DNA of 64,000 nt from CAYZJB01 sp964602985 (GTDB lineage: Bacteria > CLD3 > SB21): contig CAZRTJ010000014.1 in assembly GCA_964602985.1 (NCBI GenBank), forward strand, positions 33,356 to 97,355, written 5' to 3'. Shown here in pieces: positions 45,870 through 54,374 of this stretch. Position 1 is the first letter of the stretch, and every line of letters begins with the position of its first letter. The notes beneath the pieces are model-generated. The model had not been told where the DNA came from. It saw only the letters and a program-made list of their open reading frames with translations, and ran no database searches. A program made the translations under genes and the position numbers.

Positions 45870-46748
45870 ATGAGTGTGGAGGGTAACGTGAACTTTCGCA
45901 TCCCGATCCTGTTGACGGTCTGGTTCTTTTGCGTCTCACACATGCCGGTCGCTGGCCAAAACCGGGAACCTGCCGTCAACTTCCTCATGAGCCACGGAGA
46001 CTCTGTCTGGGTCAAGCGCTTCTTCCCTGTCGATCCGTCCCACGGCGCGAAGGCTGTTTTGATTGTGCCCGGATGGCCGGCTGTTGGAAAGGATGTTCTC
46101 GGCCTCGGAGCAGCGCTGAGTTCGAAAGGAATCCACGTCCTCATTCTGCACCCTCGTGGACACAGTGAAAGCCGTGGACAGGCAACTTTCCAGAACGCCC
46201 TGGAAGACGTGGCTGTTGTGTGGAACTGGATGTCATCCCTGGAGGGCGGTCGCATCGACCCGGATCAAAGGGTCCTGCTCGGTTACAGTTGGGGCGGAGG
46301 GATTGCGCTCGCCTTTGCTGCGCAGGACATATCCGTCAGGCGCGTAGCGTCAATCGCCGGCAGCGATCACGGTTCCTTCATTCGACGAGTGGACCGTGAC
46401 TCGGCCTACGGATCATTCATGCGCCGCGTGCTGGAGTCGACCCGCGCACCCGGCGGTCCGGTTCGCTTTGATGTGGAGTCCGCTCTCGAAGAATTGCGGA
46501 CCCACCACAAGCAACACGATCTTGTTACAGTTGCGCCCAGACTCGTCGACCGGGATGTTCTCATTGTTGCAGGCTGGGATGATCGAGAGGTCGAACTCGA
46601 ACATCAAGTGTTGCCCTTCTATCGGGCGCTTCGTACGGCGAATTCCACTTCGGTGGCTGTGCTGTCCTATCAGGACGATCATGCACTGCGCAAGGTGCGG
46701 CAGGAAATGGCTGAAGCGATTTTTCAGTGGATACAGAACAAGCAGTAG
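45870..46748 (+). CDS. Exported alpha/beta hydrolase
   Basis: A 292-residue hydrolase with an N-terminal export signal (IPILLTVWFFCVSHMPVAG). The catalytic serine lies in LLGYSWGGGIA (Ser140), the acid in VLIVAGWDDREVE, and the histidine in SYQDDHALRKV. AVLIVPGWPAVGKDVLG and VLILHPRGHSESRG are the oxyanion and early strand motifs of dipeptidyl-peptidase/acyl-esterase-like members. The substrate is unknown. It faces the GH26-like gene convergently. An alternative start is the Met at codon 25, but that would remove the signal peptide. Confidence 0.82.
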   Translation: MSVEGNVNFRIPILLTVWFFCVSHMPVAGQNREPAVNFLMSHGDSVWVKRFFPVDPSHGAKAVLIVPGWPAVGKDVLGLGAALSSKGIHVLILHPRGHSESRGQATFQNALEDVAVVWNWMSSLEGGRIDPDQRVLLGYSWGGGIALAFAAQDISVRRVASIAGSDHGSFIRRVDRDSAYGSFMRRVLESTRAPGGPVRFDVESALEELRTHHKQHDLVTVAPRLVDRDVLIVAGWDDREVELEHQVLPFYRALRTANSTSVAVLSYQDDHALRKVRQEMAEAIFQWIQNKQ

Positions 46749-46810
46749 CGCGATCGTAATTCGCGACCGCCGTGACGAGACATCCAGTCGCAACGATCGA
46801 GAGGACGCAA

Positions 46811-47878
46811 TTACCGTTCCGTCACCTCCGGCCTTCCCATCACGGCTTCATTCTCTCCCACCAGACGTTGGAATGTTTCACGCAGATTTGGATTGTCCTG
46901 CAGACGCATCGTCGTGTCATGTTCCGGATCGTCGTCATTTTGCCAACGCTCATTCCACCAGGAGAAGCCGATGATGCGAGGCCAACGGCGGCTGATGAGG
47001 TCCGCAAGTGCTGACTCCGCCCAATCGGCCTGATCGCCGAGCGGATGACCGGCGGTCACGCCGAATTCCGTCACAATGATCGGCTTGTCCTGTGACAGCG
47101 CGGTCAGTCTCGGATACACAGCATCCATGTCGTCGCGAAAAGAAGTCCAGTATTCGTCCAGGGGCCTTTGAGCGCCGTACAAACTTACGCCGATCCAATC
47201 CACCCACTCATCGCCGGGATAGTAGTTCTCGAAACGGTTCCAGTTCTCATCCGGTATGTCATTGTGGTTGACGTGGAATACCCAGGTGATATTTACCGCG
47301 CCTTCCTCTCTCGAGAGCTGAATGATGCGGCGGTATGCGTCGCGGAACCGCTCGGGGCCATCGGATTCTTCCGGCAAACCGTATGGAGTCAGGGAGTCGC
47401 CGCCATTCCAAACCCCATTCCACGAGAACCATTCGCCGTTCATCTCTGTGCCGTATTCTGCAAGAATGGGAGAGCCGAACGTCCGAGCGTCCCGGGCCCA
47501 GGCGCGCAGATCGCTGTCAAAATCACCCTCGATGATTCGATCCAGCGTGAACGTCGGCTCAGTATTTCCCTGCACTGCATCGCTTCGCAACATCAATCTG
47601 ATGTACGGGATACTTCCTGCATTTCGAATCCAGGTGGCGGTCGCAATTGGAAAGTGACGATCCCGGTACCAGTTGTGAGAGAAATAGACCCAGGCGGCGG
47701 ATTTTCCAGCGGCCTGCTCATACGAAGTCAACTCGTTCGTCGTGATGTCGTCTTCTTCCCCGGTCACGCCGCCCGGATAACAGGCGTGATACATACCTCC
47801 GGCAGGCGGGACGTCGATCCTTGTCGTGTGCGTCGATGAAGCCATCTCACATCCCATGACGCATAACATGACCAGCAT
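46811..47878 (-). CDS. GH26-like glycoside hydrolase lipoprotein
   Basis: The start at 47878 gives a lipoprotein signal (MLVMLCVMGC) and 355 residues. The TIM-barrel landmarks match GH26 beta-mannanases and relatives: AAWVYFSHNW, SIPYIRLMLRS, LAEYGTEMNGEWFSWNG with the acid/base Glu145, ITWVFHVNHND, WVDWIGVSLYG and IIVTEFGVTAGHP with the nucleophile Glu271, ending IIGFSWWNERW. It would cleave beta-1,4-mannan or a similar glycan at the cell surface. It follows the WG-repeat lipoprotein by 71 bases on the same strand, so both may share a transcript. Confidence 0.85.
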   Translation of the reverse strand: MLVMLCVMGCEMASSTHTTRIDVPPAGGMYHACYPGGVTGEEDDITTNELTSYEQAAGKSAAWVYFSHNWYRDRHFPIATATWIRNAGSIPYIRLMLRSDAVQGNTEPTFTLDRIIEGDFDSDLRAWARDARTFGSPILAEYGTEMNGEWFSWNGVWNGGDSLTPYGLPEESDGPERFRDAYRRIIQLSREEGAVNITWVFHVNHNDIPDENWNRFENYYPGDEWVDWIGVSLYGAQRPLDEYWTSFRDDMDAVYPRLTALSQDKPIIVTEFGVTAGHPLGDQADWAESALADLISRRWPRIIGFSWWNERWQNDDDPEHDTTMRLQDNPNLRETFQRLVGENEAVMGRPEVTER

Positions 47879-47949
47879 CCAGCAAGATTCACTAACGGAT
47901 TTGATTGCGACAAATGGAAGCCGGGTTCGAAGGCATGGTAGAAATAGTC

Positions 47950-49479
47950 TCACGGCACGATTGCTTTGTGCACCCATCTGACGCGGCCTTGTCTGTCGAC
48001 ATATCCTGAATCCTTTTCGGATCGGAATGCGGCAAGGTCTCCGCGAAACGGTGAAAGTTCGGACCATCCGCCCGTTGCGATGACTTGCCAATCCGTATCC
48101 ATCAACCCGGCAACTTCTTCTTTGCGGAAGCCCCATCGATTGTCCGCGAGCTTCTCCAGCGCATCGTATTCCGGCTTGCGGCGCTCTGTCAGCTTCCTAT
48201 CCACAACTCCCAACTTGCCGCCGCGTGAGAACTTCGCCAGACCTCCATGAAATTCCCAGATCGAATCGGCGGCGAACTCAGGATGGGTTATCCATTGTCC
48301 CGTGGAGTCCATGGCGCCCCAGTGGCGGATTTCCATGGGAGGAACGTACTCCTGACCCTCGCGTGTCGTGACATGCATCCATTCGCGCTTCATCACGAGG
48401 ATCACATCCTCCGTTTCGGGATGGACGACGGCTTCGTATTGATTCCAGGACGGCTGTCCAAGCGAATCCGGAAACATTCTGATCGTACCCCACCTGCGGT
48501 AATCGTGGTAATGACTGACGAGAACCAGATGATTGGACAATTTGCGATAGCCGATGTACAAGTCCGACAACCTCACCGGCTCGAAATTCGTTTTGTAGAA
48601 CGTCGTGACGGTTCGGTGAATCACGCCATCGGCCGGACCGATGTCTTCCTTGAACGCCGAATGAAGAGACCATCCATGCGCCAATGGAACGAGGTCAGGA
48701 GAAAACGGGACACTCATACCCGTCGTATCCACTTTGGACCAGAAGGTAACCGCACGCGGCATGGGCGACCACAGCGGCCCGGGCATCATTTCTACTTCTT
48801 GGACGATGGAATGATGGCGTATGAAGATGGATGCGTCCACGCGGCTCTTTTTCGGTGGCAGAATCCAGTTTCCGTCACGGTCGATCAGGCCGAGACCGTT
48901 CTCGGTCGCCGCCCATGCACGGTCGTCGCGAAAATCCGAAACTCTCAGGAATTGAGCGGGAATCCTGACAACACCACCGCTATCCAAAAAGCCATACCGA
49001 TCCCCTTCACGATACCACGCCAGACCATCCGCCCATCGGCCCGTTTCCTCGAAATGAGGAGGCAAGACCATTCGCCCGTGATCATCGATCAAACCCCATC
49101 GCCCGCCCTTCTTCATGGGGTAACTGTATGTGCCTCCATGCCGATACTCGATTGTCCAAACCGGTCGGAAGTGCATTGATCGGTTGTCTTCCGTGAGACG
49201 AACGTCATCGGGATGCGGCAGGGCGATCACGCTGTCGAAACTTCCGGAGACCAGGTGACCTCGACGGTCAATCAAGGTCCATCCTGAATCACCAAGTACC
49301 CAGGAAACATGATTCCTGAACTCCATAACCCTTGCGTACCGAGGCTCGATGATCACATGTCCGGTGGAGTCGATGAATCCCCATTTTCCATTCTCAATAA
49401 TGGGATAGAGAAATTCCGGCGACGGCCGCGAACACGATGCGAGCGCCAACAGAAGGACGGAGACAAGTTTTTTCTTCAT
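47950..49479 (-). CDS. WG-repeat lipoprotein
   Basis: A 509-residue lipoprotein (MKKKLVSVLLLALASC, Cys16). The mature part is built from about seven WG repeats: FLYPIIENGKWGFIDSTGHV, GGRWGLIDDHGRMVLPPHF, DRYGFLDSGGVVRIPAQF, NGLGLIDRDGNWILPPKK, WGAMDSTGQWITHPEF, GKLGVVDRKLTERRKPEY and NRWGFRKEEVAGLMDTDWQV. WG repeats make a solvent-exposed beta structure usually involved in protein binding at the cell surface. It probably precedes the GH26-like gene in one transcript. Confidence 0.88.
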   Translation of the reverse strand: MKKKLVSVLLLALASCSRPSPEFLYPIIENGKWGFIDSTGHVIIEPRYARVMEFRNHVSWVLGDSGWTLIDRRGHLVSGSFDSVIALPHPDDVRLTEDNRSMHFRPVWTIEYRHGGTYSYPMKKGGRWGLIDDHGRMVLPPHFEETGRWADGLAWYREGDRYGFLDSGGVVRIPAQFLRVSDFRDDRAWAATENGLGLIDRDGNWILPPKKSRVDASIFIRHHSIVQEVEMMPGPLWSPMPRAVTFWSKVDTTGMSVPFSPDLVPLAHGWSLHSAFKEDIGPADGVIHRTVTTFYKTNFEPVRLSDLYIGYRKLSNHLVLVSHYHDYRRWGTIRMFPDSLGQPSWNQYEAVVHPETEDVILVMKREWMHVTTREGQEYVPPMEIRHWGAMDSTGQWITHPEFAADSIWEFHGGLAKFSRGGKLGVVDRKLTERRKPEYDALEKLADNRWGFRKEEVAGLMDTDWQVIATGGWSELSPFRGDLAAFRSEKDSGYVDRQGRVRWVHKAIVP

Positions 49480-49983
49480 GAGATTCTGTGAAGGTTCAGG
49501 AGTGCAAGCAGATTGCGCGTCAACATAGCCAAGTATGGCGTGATCGTCAACGATGGATTCTCCGAATGGATTTTTTCGACAACGGCACTGTGAGGCAAAG
49601 AAAACGAGTGAGTCCGCAATCGCTGAAGCGTCTTATGTTCCGAAGCCCAGAGACGTGTAGATGTTTGACAGGGGGATCAAGGAAGTTAGAGCATTACTCA
49701 ATCTCGTTGCGAATCCGGTCCAGCGGGCTTTCACTTCTTTTTCAGGCGTGGCCCCTTGGTTTAGTTTCTGTTACGCAATTCAATCTACTAAACCGCTACG
49801 CCATTTTCTTTTTACAGATAATTAGCGACATCACCATTTGACTTTGTCTATTCTATCGATGTATGTTATCGCATCTCCAGTTTGTGGGCACGGTTTTCAC
49901 CGAGAGTGTTTGAATATTGATTTGCAACGTATCCGGTCACGGGTAGCGGACTGTCACATAACGCTAGAAAAGGAAAAATTCAC
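49480..49983. other. Divergent intergenic region, nothing recognised
   Basis: These 504 bases lie between the divergent WG-repeat and H-NOX genes and must contain both promoters. I see no credible coding frame, repeat or RNA fold. An AT-rich part near 49790-49870 is the likely promoter zone. Confidence 0.5.
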
Positions 49984-50526
49984 ATGCACGGAATGATCTT
50001 TATTGAATTGAAGAAGTTTGTGGATAAAATCATGGGACCCAAAGGTTGGCCTGAGATCATCGAGGCCGCTGCGATCGGTTCCAGCTTTCACATGCCTAGC
50101 CAGTCTTATCCCGACACCGATTTCTATGGACTCTTGAAAGCCATCGCCGACAAGAGTGGAGTGGCCCGTGACGACATGTTGACACAATTTGGCGAGTTCA
50201 CCATTCCCGATCTGTTGAAGACGTATGGGGGCGTCATTAAGAAGGAATGGAGCCTGATGGATCTTTTGGAACGGATCGAGGACACCATTCACACCGTGGT
50301 CAGGATGCGCAACAAGAACGCGACGCCACCGAGCCTCAGTATTGCAAGAATCGATGAGCATACAGTCAAGATTTTATATTCTTCAGAACGTAAGCTGTGT
50401 TTTTTTGGCAAGGGTCTCATCAGAGGTTTGGCATCCCACTACAGGATTCCAGTTCGCATAATCGAGAATACATGTCAACACCGAAACGACCGATGCTGTG
50501 AAATCGTCGTAGCTCACGCAACATAA
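49984..50526 (+). CDS. H-NOX (HNOB) haem nitric-oxide sensor
   Basis: A 180-residue stand-alone haem NO-binding domain. MHGMIFIELKKFVDKIMG is the family start. The proximal haem ligand is His103 in RIEDTIHTVVRMR, the distorting proline is in NATPPSLSI, and the propionate-binding YxSxR motif is Tyr132-Ser134-Arg136 in KILYSSERKLCFFGKGL. No tyrosine is visible at the usual distal O2-stabilising position (sequence there is CFF), so NO selectivity is likely by family rules. The C-terminus carries HRNDRCCEI, a cysteine pair as in H-NOX proteins that sense redox or bind zinc. No histidine kinase or cyclase is adjacent; the signalling partner must be elsewhere. Confidence 0.9.
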   Translation: MHGMIFIELKKFVDKIMGPKGWPEIIEAAAIGSSFHMPSQSYPDTDFYGLLKAIADKSGVARDDMLTQFGEFTIPDLLKTYGGVIKKEWSLMDLLERIEDTIHTVVRMRNKNATPPSLSIARIDEHTVKILYSSERKLCFFGKGLIRGLASHYRIPVRIIENTCQHRNDRCCEIVVAHAT

Positions 50527-51335
50527 CAGTTCCACCCTGGCTTGATGTTGAGGAAGCGCTCGTGGAACTGCTTTGAACAGGTAGGTCAGACGTCCCTCAT
50601 ACATGGCCGGTGGAAATGGACTGCAACCGTCTGCAACTGAGAAAATATGGTTGGCAGGATCACTCAAAGGGAAGATCGTCTGTGATTAATCCCACAAACC
50701 TACTTCAGAAGACGGGCCTGTCAATGGAGTACTCGCGTATTTCACCGCACCGAACGAATCCTTGATGGAGCGGCTTTCAGGCGAAAGTTGAGGGAAAAAG
50801 CAAATCCGCAGTATGGGGAGCGTTGGAGAGCAATCGAGCATCAGCGAGCTTAGCGGAGCGAACTCGACCCTGGAGCGCGGCGACACCTAACGAAATTACA
50901 CAGCAGGGAGGCGGACGATGACTCATTTCAGAATCAACATCCTCCGATGGCGGCCTATCCGGCGCATGATCCTTTGGTCGGGATTCCCTGTCGTCCTTCA
51001 GGGGATCGTCCGGGCCAGCGGCGATGGCTAACAACAGCAGGAGGCGGAAGATCCTCCCCCGACGCTAAACCGGAGCATTAGCCGGGCCATGTGTTTACTC
51101 TCTGTCCCGCGGAGGCAGACGGGTCTGACAATTTCCAGACATATTTATCCGATCACATGGAAAGGCCCTTCATGAAACGAACAAACGACCTTCGAGTTCG
51201 GTTATCGAGCGAAGTCGAGATAACTTCGCTCGATGACTGGATCGGCCTCCGAGCGGGAGTCGAGGAGGCCGGAATCGGAACGGATCTGCAACCATTTCCA
51301 GGCTCAGTTGTCCGATCACATGGAAAGGCCTCCTC
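50527..51335. repeat. Gap with dispersed double-hairpin repeat and a duplicated gene leader
   Basis: There is no confident gene in 809 bases. At 51204-51234 a perfect 12-base stem (ATCGAGCGAAGT/ACTTCGCTCGAT) and at 51244-51270 the exact reverse complement of the 27-base core seen at 11072 form one dispersed element. It is bracketed by imperfect copies of a 50-base leader (51131-51180 and 51294-51344) containing TCCGATCACATGGAAAGGCC and an ATGAAACGAA start. Only the second copy leads into a gene. A minus-strand frame around 50777-51062 has a signal-like stretch but no usable start. Confidence 0.75.
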
Positions 51336-52175
51336 ATGAAACGAATAATCGTCGTTATTATCGTTACCGTCATCATCACGGCCGTCGCGACGTACTCCGG
51401 AACCCGCTACATCTTCGAGCAACCGATCTTGAACAAGAACGTTGTCGTTCGCTCTGTGAACTCCACCATCCTTGACGAAACGCGACCGTTTCTGGTGCAC
51501 TTGCCAGAAAGTTATTCCAGAGACTTAAACAGACGATACCCGGCGCTGTACGTCCTCGACGGTTCTTCGCAGGACTTACATACAGCAAAGTCAGCCGGCA
51601 TGCTGTCGCGCATCGGCGTCATGCCGGAAATTCTCGTTGTGGGTATTCCAAACGTCAATGGCACAGGCCGTCAACGCGACTACACGCCCCCCGGCATGCG
51701 TCAGGACATCGATGAACCGGACAGCCCGGAAGGTCAGGCGGACAAGTTTCTCTCCTTCCTCAAGCACGATTTGATCCCGGCGATCGAACAGGATTACCGC
51801 ACCGACGGAAGGCGAATGCTTGCGGGAAATTCGCGAGGCGGTCTTTTTGTGATCTACTCATTGATAGCGGACCCAAGCCTGTTCGATGCCCGATTCGCTC
51901 ACAGTCCTGCGCTCTGGCGTGATAACGATTCGATCATTGTGCGGCTTGAACGTTTTCTGGAAACGTCCAGGGAACAGCAGGGGTTTCTTTTCGTCAGTCT
52001 GGGGGACGCCGAGAACGACAAGATGACCCGGTCCTTCCGACGACTCACCGCGCTTCTCCAGGCGAGCGCACCTCCCTCCTTGTTATTCCAATCCTACTTC
52101 AGTCGAGGCGGAACCCACCGCGACAACGCTGAGATTTCCACACCGGTCGGACTCCACGCATTTTTCACACCGTGA
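51336..52175 (+). CDS. Exported esterase, IroE/Fes-like
   Basis: A 279-residue alpha/beta hydrolase of the putative-esterase (D) group. The first 24 residues (MKRIIVVIIVTVIITAVATY) are a signal anchor. Family landmarks are RPFLVHLPESY, RYPALYVLDGSSQDL, EILVVGIPN, RDYTPPG, the nucleophile in MLAGNSRGGLFVIYSL (Ser166), HSPALW and the histidine in RGGTHRDN. Relatives hydrolyse ferri-siderophore esters or acyl esters; no siderophore genes are nearby, so the substrate is open. The start follows a duplicated leader with GGCCTCCTC; AAAGG is the likely ribosome site. Confidence 0.85.
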   Translation: MKRIIVVIIVTVIITAVATYSGTRYIFEQPILNKNVVVRSVNSTILDETRPFLVHLPESYSRDLNRRYPALYVLDGSSQDLHTAKSAGMLSRIGVMPEILVVGIPNVNGTGRQRDYTPPGMRQDIDEPDSPEGQADKFLSFLKHDLIPAIEQDYRTDGRRMLAGNSRGGLFVIYSLIADPSLFDARFAHSPALWRDNDSIIVRLERFLETSREQQGFLFVSLGDAENDKMTRSFRRLTALLQASAPPSLLFQSYFSRGGTHRDNAEISTPVGLHAFFTP

Positions 52176-52341
52176 AATCCATCTGATCATGAACGGACTC
52201 TTGACCCGTCCTAGTCTCGACAATCAACGCCTGAGAGTTCTGCAGTCACCGCACGGATGGAACATCCGGCTGAACGCTGACTATTTCCTTTCTACGGAAA
52301 ACTGGATAGGTTTGAGACAGACCAACGAAGGAGGAGGAAAC

Positions 52342-53364
52342 ATGTTCGGCATGCGATTCATCAAGGTCGAGCCCACGGAGTATCTTTTGCAATTCAAACG
52401 CGGCAAGGTGGTACGCGAAGGCGCCGGCTTGTCGTTCTTCTATTTTGCGCCGACAACCTCGCTCGTCCGCATTCCCATCGGCAGTGCGGATGTTCCGTTC
52501 ATTTTCGTGGAAGTCACCGCGGATTTCCAACAAGTGACGGTCCAGGGGCAATTGACCTATCGCGTCGCGGAGGCGGGGAAACTGTCCCAATTGCTGAACT
52601 TCACATTGGCGGCCAATGGGAAAGACTACGCATCCGATGATCCCAAGAAACTTCCTCAGCGGCTGGTCAATCACGTGCAGGTGCTGACTCAGGCGTCTCT
52701 GAAATCTCTTCGGTTGAGAGAAGCGTTGGGTCAATCGGATGCGCTCGTGGCGTCGTTGCGAAAAGGGCTCCAGTCCCTGGAAACGATCGGTTCCCTCGGG
52801 ATCGAAATCCTCGGCCTCTCGATCCTGGCCATCAAACCGACTCCGGAGACGGCACGAGCTCTGGAAGCCGAAGCGCGCGAACAGGTCCTTCGCGAGGCCG
52901 ACGAGGCGATCTACGCCAGACGCAATGCGGCGGTGGAACAGGAGCGCAACATCAAGGAAAACGAATTGAACACCGAGATTGCGGTCGAGAACAAGAAGCG
53001 GCAGATCAAGGAAGCCCAAATGGAGGCCGAGAAATCTGTCCAGCAGAAGAAGCGGGAGCTTCGGGAAGCGGAAATGGCCGCGGAGATCTCAATCGAAGAA
53101 AAAAAGAAACAACTCATCGCCTTGTCCACGGCCAACGCGCGGGAGGAAGCAGATTCCAAGGCATACGGCATTGCCGCCATGATGAAAGCCTTGTCCCAAA
53201 GCGACCCGAAGACTCTTCTGGCGCTGACGAGCGTCGGCATGGACGCGGGAAAGCTTGTCGCTCTCGCCTTCAAGGAACTCGCGGAGAGCGCCGACAAGAT
53301 CGGCCAACTGAACGTGTCGCCGGACCTTCTGCGCGAACTGCTTCAGCGAACCGCTCCCAAGTGA
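52342..53364 (+). CDS. SPFH/band-7 protein with long coiled coil
   Basis: The start at 52342 is fixed by AAGGAGGAGG just upstream. The 340-residue protein has an N-terminal SPFH domain (EYLLQFKRGKVVREGAGLSF, FFYFAPTTSLVRIPIGSADV, FIFVEVTADFQQVTVQGQLT) without a transmembrane helix, followed by a charged coiled coil from about residue 195 to 295 (EAREQVLREADEAIYARRNA, KKRQIKEAQMEAEKSVQQKK) and an alanine-rich end. SPFH proteins form cage-like or membrane-microdomain scaffolds. Its stop overlaps the NAD-kinase-like gene as GTGA, which points to a fixed functional pair. Confidence 0.88.
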   Translation: MFGMRFIKVEPTEYLLQFKRGKVVREGAGLSFFYFAPTTSLVRIPIGSADVPFIFVEVTADFQQVTVQGQLTYRVAEAGKLSQLLNFTLAANGKDYASDDPKKLPQRLVNHVQVLTQASLKSLRLREALGQSDALVASLRKGLQSLETIGSLGIEILGLSILAIKPTPETARALEAEAREQVLREADEAIYARRNAAVEQERNIKENELNTEIAVENKKRQIKEAQMEAEKSVQQKKRELREAEMAAEISIEEKKKQLIALSTANAREEADSKAYGIAAMMKALSQSDPKTLLALTSVGMDAGKLVALAFKELAESADKIGQLNVSPDLLRELLQRTAPK

Positions 53365-54302
53365 CGGAGAGAAGAACCGAAAATAAGATCGTCATCGTCG
53401 TGCGGCGAACACGGCTGGACGAGTTGGTCGCCCGATTCAACACCGAGGATCAGGCGCGATTCTACGTGGAACATCTTCGCGCCGATTTTTCTGACTACCA
53501 GGCCGAGGATCGCGTGTACAAAGAAGTCATTCAGCGCGCGCACGAGATTCTTTCGCGCCACGGCCGGGTTCATGTGGTCGACCGGTCGTTCGTGCCGAAT
53601 TTTGTCTTCGGACCTCACGATACCATTGTTGCCATCGGACAGGACGGCCTCGTCGCAAATGTCCTGAAGTATCTGGACGGTCAATGGCTCATCGGAGTCA
53701 ACCCGGACGTCAAACGATGGGAGGGCGTCCTTCTGCCGTTTACGGTCACCGACCTGGACCGTATCCTCCCTGAGGTTTTCGCGCGCAAGCGGCCAATCGC
53801 AGACGTGACCATGGCGGAGGCGATATTGAACAACGGCCAGCGCCTGTCGGCTGTGAACGATGTATTCATCGGTCCGCGTTCCCACACGTCGGCACGGTAT
53901 GCAATTCGAATCGGAGATCGATCCGAACATCACTCGTCCAGCGGCATCATCGTTTCGACGGGTCTCGGTTCCACAGGGTGGTTCCGCAGTGTGATGGCCG
54001 GTGCGACCGGGATCGCTTCCGCTCTGATGGGGACCGACGTCGGCACCGGGGCGCGCAAACCCGTGGCCTGGAATGCAGAGTACTTGTTCTTCTCCGTCCG
54101 GGAACCCTGGCCAAGCAAGACCTCCGGTGCGACCATCACCTTCGGCAAAGTGACGCGCGACCAGCCTCTTGTCCTTGTCTCTCAGATGCCGGAAAACGGA
54201 GTCATCTTCAGCGACGGAATTGAATCCGACTTTCTTCAGTTCAATTCGGGCACAGAAGCGACGATCACGCTCATGGAAAAGAAGGGCCACCTCGTCAAGT
54301 GA
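53361..54302 (+). CDS. NAD-kinase-like nucleotide-binding protein coupled to SPFH
   Basis: A 313-residue protein starting with GTG in the GTGA overlap. It has an NAD-kinase/diacylglycerol-kinase-type fold: DTIVAIGQDGLVANVLKYL in place of GGDGT, GVNPDVKRWEGVLLPF, a beta-rich C-terminal domain with SSSGIIVSTGLGSTGWFRSV (cf. the GTGSTA motif) and late strands GVIFSDGIESDF. The first 60 residues (VVRRTRLDELVARFNTEDQA and ARFYVEHLRADFSDYQAEDR) are an added helical segment absent from plain NAD kinases. The changed GGDG motif makes true NAD phosphorylation uncertain. Translational coupling to the SPFH gene suggests joint action at a membrane. Confidence 0.82.
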   Translation: MTERRTENKIVIVVRRTRLDELVARFNTEDQARFYVEHLRADFSDYQAEDRVYKEVIQRAHEILSRHGRVHVVDRSFVPNFVFGPHDTIVAIGQDGLVANVLKYLDGQWLIGVNPDVKRWEGVLLPFTVTDLDRILPEVFARKRPIADVTMAEAILNNGQRLSAVNDVFIGPRSHTSARYAIRIGDRSEHHSSSGIIVSTGLGSTGWFRSVMAGATGIASALMGTDVGTGARKPVAWNAEYLFFSVREPWPSKTSGATITFGKVTRDQPLVLVSQMPENGVIFSDGIESDFLQFNSGTEATITLMEKKGHLVK

Positions 54303-54374
54303 GACATCCGACATCACGCACGGCTATCCTTGCAAGTTGCAACAAAGCACGATCTGTTGCCGTATGGAGCTTTC

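Noticed and set aside
50777..51062. Minus-strand frame with a signal-like stretch (IFRLLLLLAIAAG) and an acidic tail
   Set aside because: No ATG, GTG or TTG is placed to start before the hydrophobic stretch, and an in-frame stop lies just upstream. It may be a truncated gene but cannot be supported.
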